Positions 61,669 through 64,000 of a DNA stretch of 64,000 bases are shown one piece after another. Every line of letters starts with the position of its first letter. Position 1 is the first letter of the stretch. Source of the DNA: Lachnospiraceae bacterium. Lineage in GTDB: Bacteria; Bacillota; Clostridia; Lachnospirales; Lachnospiraceae. The DNA is taken from positions 43,765-107,764 of the forward strand of contig JAUNCZ010000003.1 of NCBI GenBank assembly GCA_030526405.1, in the 5' to 3' direction. Made by a program: the position numbers and the translations under genes. The notes below the pieces were generated by a model. It searched no databases and was not told the DNA's origin. It was given only the letters and a program-made list of their open reading frames with translations.

Positions 61669-62910
61669 TTACTGCTCCGCCATAGCCTGGGCCGCTGTAT
61701 GTGCTGTAGACCAGGCAATCTGGAGATTGAAACCTCCTGTCACAGCGTCCAGATCCAGCACCTCACCGGCAAAATACAGGCCGCTGATCAGGCGGGATTC
61801 CATGGTAGAAGGATTTACCTCCTTCACCTTCACACCACCCTGGGTGATAATTGCCTCATTATAGCCTCTTGTTCCCACAATACTGAAGGGAAATGCCTTC
61901 ACCACATCCACAAAATGCTCTCTCTGCTCTCTGGTAACAGTATTATTCACTGTATAGGGCTCAATTCCACCCAATTCCAGAATCACAGGGATCATCTTTG
62001 AGGGAAACAGATTGGGCATGATATTTCTGAACTGTTTATTGGGGGCCTCCTCAAATTCCCGCACAAGACGGGCAGACAGCTGCTCCTTTGTAAGAGCCGG
62101 CTTCAGATCCAGTACAGCCTGAAGGTCCGTTTTTTCCAGTGTTTTTGCCACATAGGAGCTGGCCTTCAGTGCCAGAGGACCGCTGACTCCAAAATGAGTA
62201 AACAGCAGCTCTCCAAACTCATCAAACAGCTTTTTCTTGCCATTTTTGATGGTGAGGGTGACATTTTTCAGGGACAGTCCCTGCATTCTTGTAATATATT
62301 CCTCTCCTGTCACAAGGGGTACAAGAGCCGGGCGAATATCCGTCACGGTGTGACCAGCCTCCCGGGCAAAGCGATAGCCATCCCCTGTGGCACCGGTGGT
62401 CTGGTAGGAAAAGCCTCCTGTGGCAATCAGCACAGCATCTCCCTCCTGATCCGGTCCGTTCTGCAGTCTGATTCCCCGCACAGCCGTTCCGTCCTCATTC
62501 AGAAGCAGTCCCTCCACCTTGCTGTTCAGATGGATCTTCACATTCAGCTCCTTCATTCTACGCTCCAGGGCACGAATGATGTCTGAGGAATGATCCGATG
62601 CCGGAAATGCCCTGTCACCTCGCTCCACCTTTGTCTGCACTCCCAGATTTTCAAACAGCTCAATGGTCTGCTGATTGGTAAATCCATAAAAGGAGCTGAA
62701 CAAAAACTTGGAATTGGTTACCACCGAAGCAAACAGATTTTCCATCTCACAGGCATTGGTAAAATTGCATCTGCCCTTTCCCGTAATATAAATCTTTTTT
62801 CCCAGCTTTTCATTCTGCTCATATACATGAACCTTTAATCCGGCCTCTGCCGCAAATACGGCCGCTGCCATTCCCGCAGCACCGCCGCCGATAATCAAAA
62901 CCTTTGTCAT
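61669..62910 (-). CDS. HI0933/YhiN-type FAD-dependent oxidoreductase
   Basis: A 413-residue flavoprotein. The dinucleotide fold is 'VLIIGGGAAGMAAAVFAAEA' (4-23); 'GKGRCNFTNACEMENLF' and the end 'DAVTGGFNLQIAWSTAHTAA' are hallmarks of the family. Substrate not established. Its start overlaps the stop of the RpiR-type gene by 4 bases (ATGA). Confidence 0.9.
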   Translation of the reverse strand: MTKVLIIGGGAAGMAAAVFAAEAGLKVHVYEQNEKLGKKIYITGKGRCNFTNACEMENLFASVVTNSKFLFSSFYGFTNQQTIELFENLGVQTKVERGDRAFPASDHSSDIIRALERRMKELNVKIHLNSKVEGLLLNEDGTAVRGIRLQNGPDQEGDAVLIATGGFSYQTTGATGDGYRFAREAGHTVTDIRPALVPLVTGEEYITRMQGLSLKNVTLTIKNGKKKLFDEFGELLFTHFGVSGPLALKASSYVAKTLEKTDLQAVLDLKPALTKEQLSARLVREFEEAPNKQFRNIMPNLFPSKMIPVILELGGIEPYTVNNTVTREQREHFVDVVKAFPFSIVGTRGYNEAIITQGGVKVKEVNPSTMESRLISGLYFAGEVLDLDAVTGGFNLQIAWSTAHTAAQAMAEQ

Positions 62911-63830
62911 CTAAGCTTCTCCGACTTTCTTATTGTTTTTGCCTGATCTGATTCTTCATACTCTGATTCATCACTGTTATATACCTGATACTCATCCCAG
63001 ATTCGCTCCATGGTCTCCAGGGTATGCAGAACCTCCTTCTGACTCTTCATGCAAAGGGCCACAAGAAGGGCATTGATGAGACTCAGGGGAGCCACAAGAG
63101 AATCCACGATGGATGCCATATCACTTCTTGCAATCAGGTTGCAGGAAGAATACTGATTCATAGGCGAATGGACACTGTCCGTTATGGTGATCACCTTTGC
63201 CTTCTGATTTCTGGCAAATTCCATGGCTTTCAGGGTGCGCATGGAATAACGCGGAAAGCTGATCCCAATGATCACATCCTTCTCATTGATCCTGACGATC
63301 TCCTCAAAAAGCTCACTGTAACTGCTGGCCCCCACCAGATGTACATCCGGCACGATCTGATTCAGATAATAGCTCAGGAATCCCGCAAGGGGAGCACAGC
63401 TTCTGATTCCCACAATATAGATATGTTCCGCCTCCAGAATCAGATTCACCGCCTGTGCAAATGCATTCCTGTCGGTCTGCTCCAGAGTCATCTTAATCTT
63501 GTCAATATCTGACTGGAGAACCGTATCCAGGATCCTGTCCTGCTCAATTCTGCCGAAACTCACTTCCATTCGCTGAACAGAATTCAGCTTGGTCATCACA
63601 TGCTCCTGAAGAGCATTGTGAAACTGGGGAAATCCATCGTATCCCAGCAACACAGCAAAACGCACAGTGGTGGACTCACTGACATCCACCTGTTTGCCAA
63701 GCTTTGCCGCAGTCATGAAAACTGCCTGATCGTAATGATTAATAATAAAATTAGCCAGTCTTTTCTGGCCCTTACTCATTGAATTATACTGATTGTTTAT
63801 TCTCGCAAATAAACTTCCGGATTGCTGCAT
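62907..63830 (-). CDS. MurR/RpiR family transcriptional regulator
   Basis: About 307 residues. An N-terminal HTH_6 domain (1-80; 'KLGKQVDVSESTTVRFAVLL') and a SIS sugar-phosphate-binding domain (about 105-250; 'IYIVGIRSCAPLAGFLSYYL', 'GISFPRYSMRTLKAMEF'). Such proteins sense phosphosugars. I take the ATG at 63830, with GAGGTG 6 bases ahead, over in-frame starts further up. It is coupled to the flavoprotein gene, an unusual partner. Confidence 0.88.
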   Translation of the reverse strand: MQQSGSLFARINNQYNSMSKGQKRLANFIINHYDQAVFMTAAKLGKQVDVSESTTVRFAVLLGYDGFPQFHNALQEHVMTKLNSVQRMEVSFGRIEQDRILDTVLQSDIDKIKMTLEQTDRNAFAQAVNLILEAEHIYIVGIRSCAPLAGFLSYYLNQIVPDVHLVGASSYSELFEEIVRINEKDVIIGISFPRYSMRTLKAMEFARNQKAKVITITDSVHSPMNQYSSCNLIARSDMASIVDSLVAPLSLINALLVALCMKSQKEVLHTLETMERIWDEYQVYNSDESEYEESDQAKTIRKSEKLR

Positions 63831-64000
63831 GGCTAACACCTCGCTTTTTTCATTAGCTACCATTATACACCATTTTGCAAGATAAAACCATCCTTCTTGC
63901 AAATCCACGATTTAAACAATAAAACCATCACTTTTCCAAAAAAAGAGGGCTCAATCACAAATTCTGTGGGATTTAGGATTCCTCTCATAGCTCCGACGGC

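Noticed and set aside
1..64000. CRISPR arrays and rRNA operons
   Set aside because: No regularly spaced repeat-spacer pattern and no rRNA-like sequence were seen.

Overview
The window reads as a chromosomal segment of a gut-type Lachnospiraceae bacterium (class Clostridia). The evidence is gene content and order: rpmB divergent from yloU-yloV, coaD-rsmD beside an acidic coiled-coil protein, cmk-ispH-rpsA, ytfI-gerW (a sporulation pair), hisZGDBI, and ftsW followed by a class B PBP and a U32 peptidase. Strong GGAGG ribosome binding sites fit this. I cannot name the species.

Region by region. 1-6.0 kb holds a PucR-type regulator, an SH3-domain surface protein, an MFS-like membrane pair and two unknown genes. 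6.0-10.7 kb has tRNA-Leu(AAG) with unusual hairpin repeats, an AlaX tRNA editing protein next to a Crp/Fnr regulator, thioredoxin, a HAD hydrolase and a deformylase-like protein. 10.69-28.06 kb is an integrated mobile element of about 17.4 kb. It carries a large serine recombinase, a MobA/MobL relaxase with an IncQ-like oriT, a Rep/DnaC-like replication pair and a ParM/ParR-like pair. Its cargo is PadR-DUF2812, TetR with two membrane-anchored hydrolases, DUF2089 with a membrane protein, a STAND NTPase and a YhcG-type nuclease. 28.06-28.77 kb has a second tRNA-Leu(AAG) and a candidate structured RNA. 28.77-64.0 kb is mostly core genome on the minus strand: histidine synthesis, RecU, signal peptidase, pseudouridine synthases, alarmone synthetase, CoA synthesis, RecG, YloUV, L28, sporulation genes, cell-wall synthesis, ZapA, RuvAB, S1, IspH, Cmk and an RpiR regulator.

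The most notable structure is at the element borders. They have 19-bp imperfect terminal inverted repeats and a 7-bp direct repeat (CGAGACG). The left end carries 99 codons that look like a displaced 3' end of the rRNA methyltransferase gene rlmD/rumA. If the element is joined end to end, the recombinase reading frame continues exactly into that segment. Here the element sits not in rlmD but in a copy of a hairpin/tRNA-Leu-flank repeat that contains the same core.

Two further non-coding structures stand out. One is a 189-bp repeat present twice, 45.7 kb apart, whose substitutions in paired positions keep pairing only if the minus strand is transcribed. The other is a 179-nt element at 28.5 kb with nested stems and a possible 9-bp pseudoknot. 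All calls come from reading the sequence; no searches or folding programs were run.
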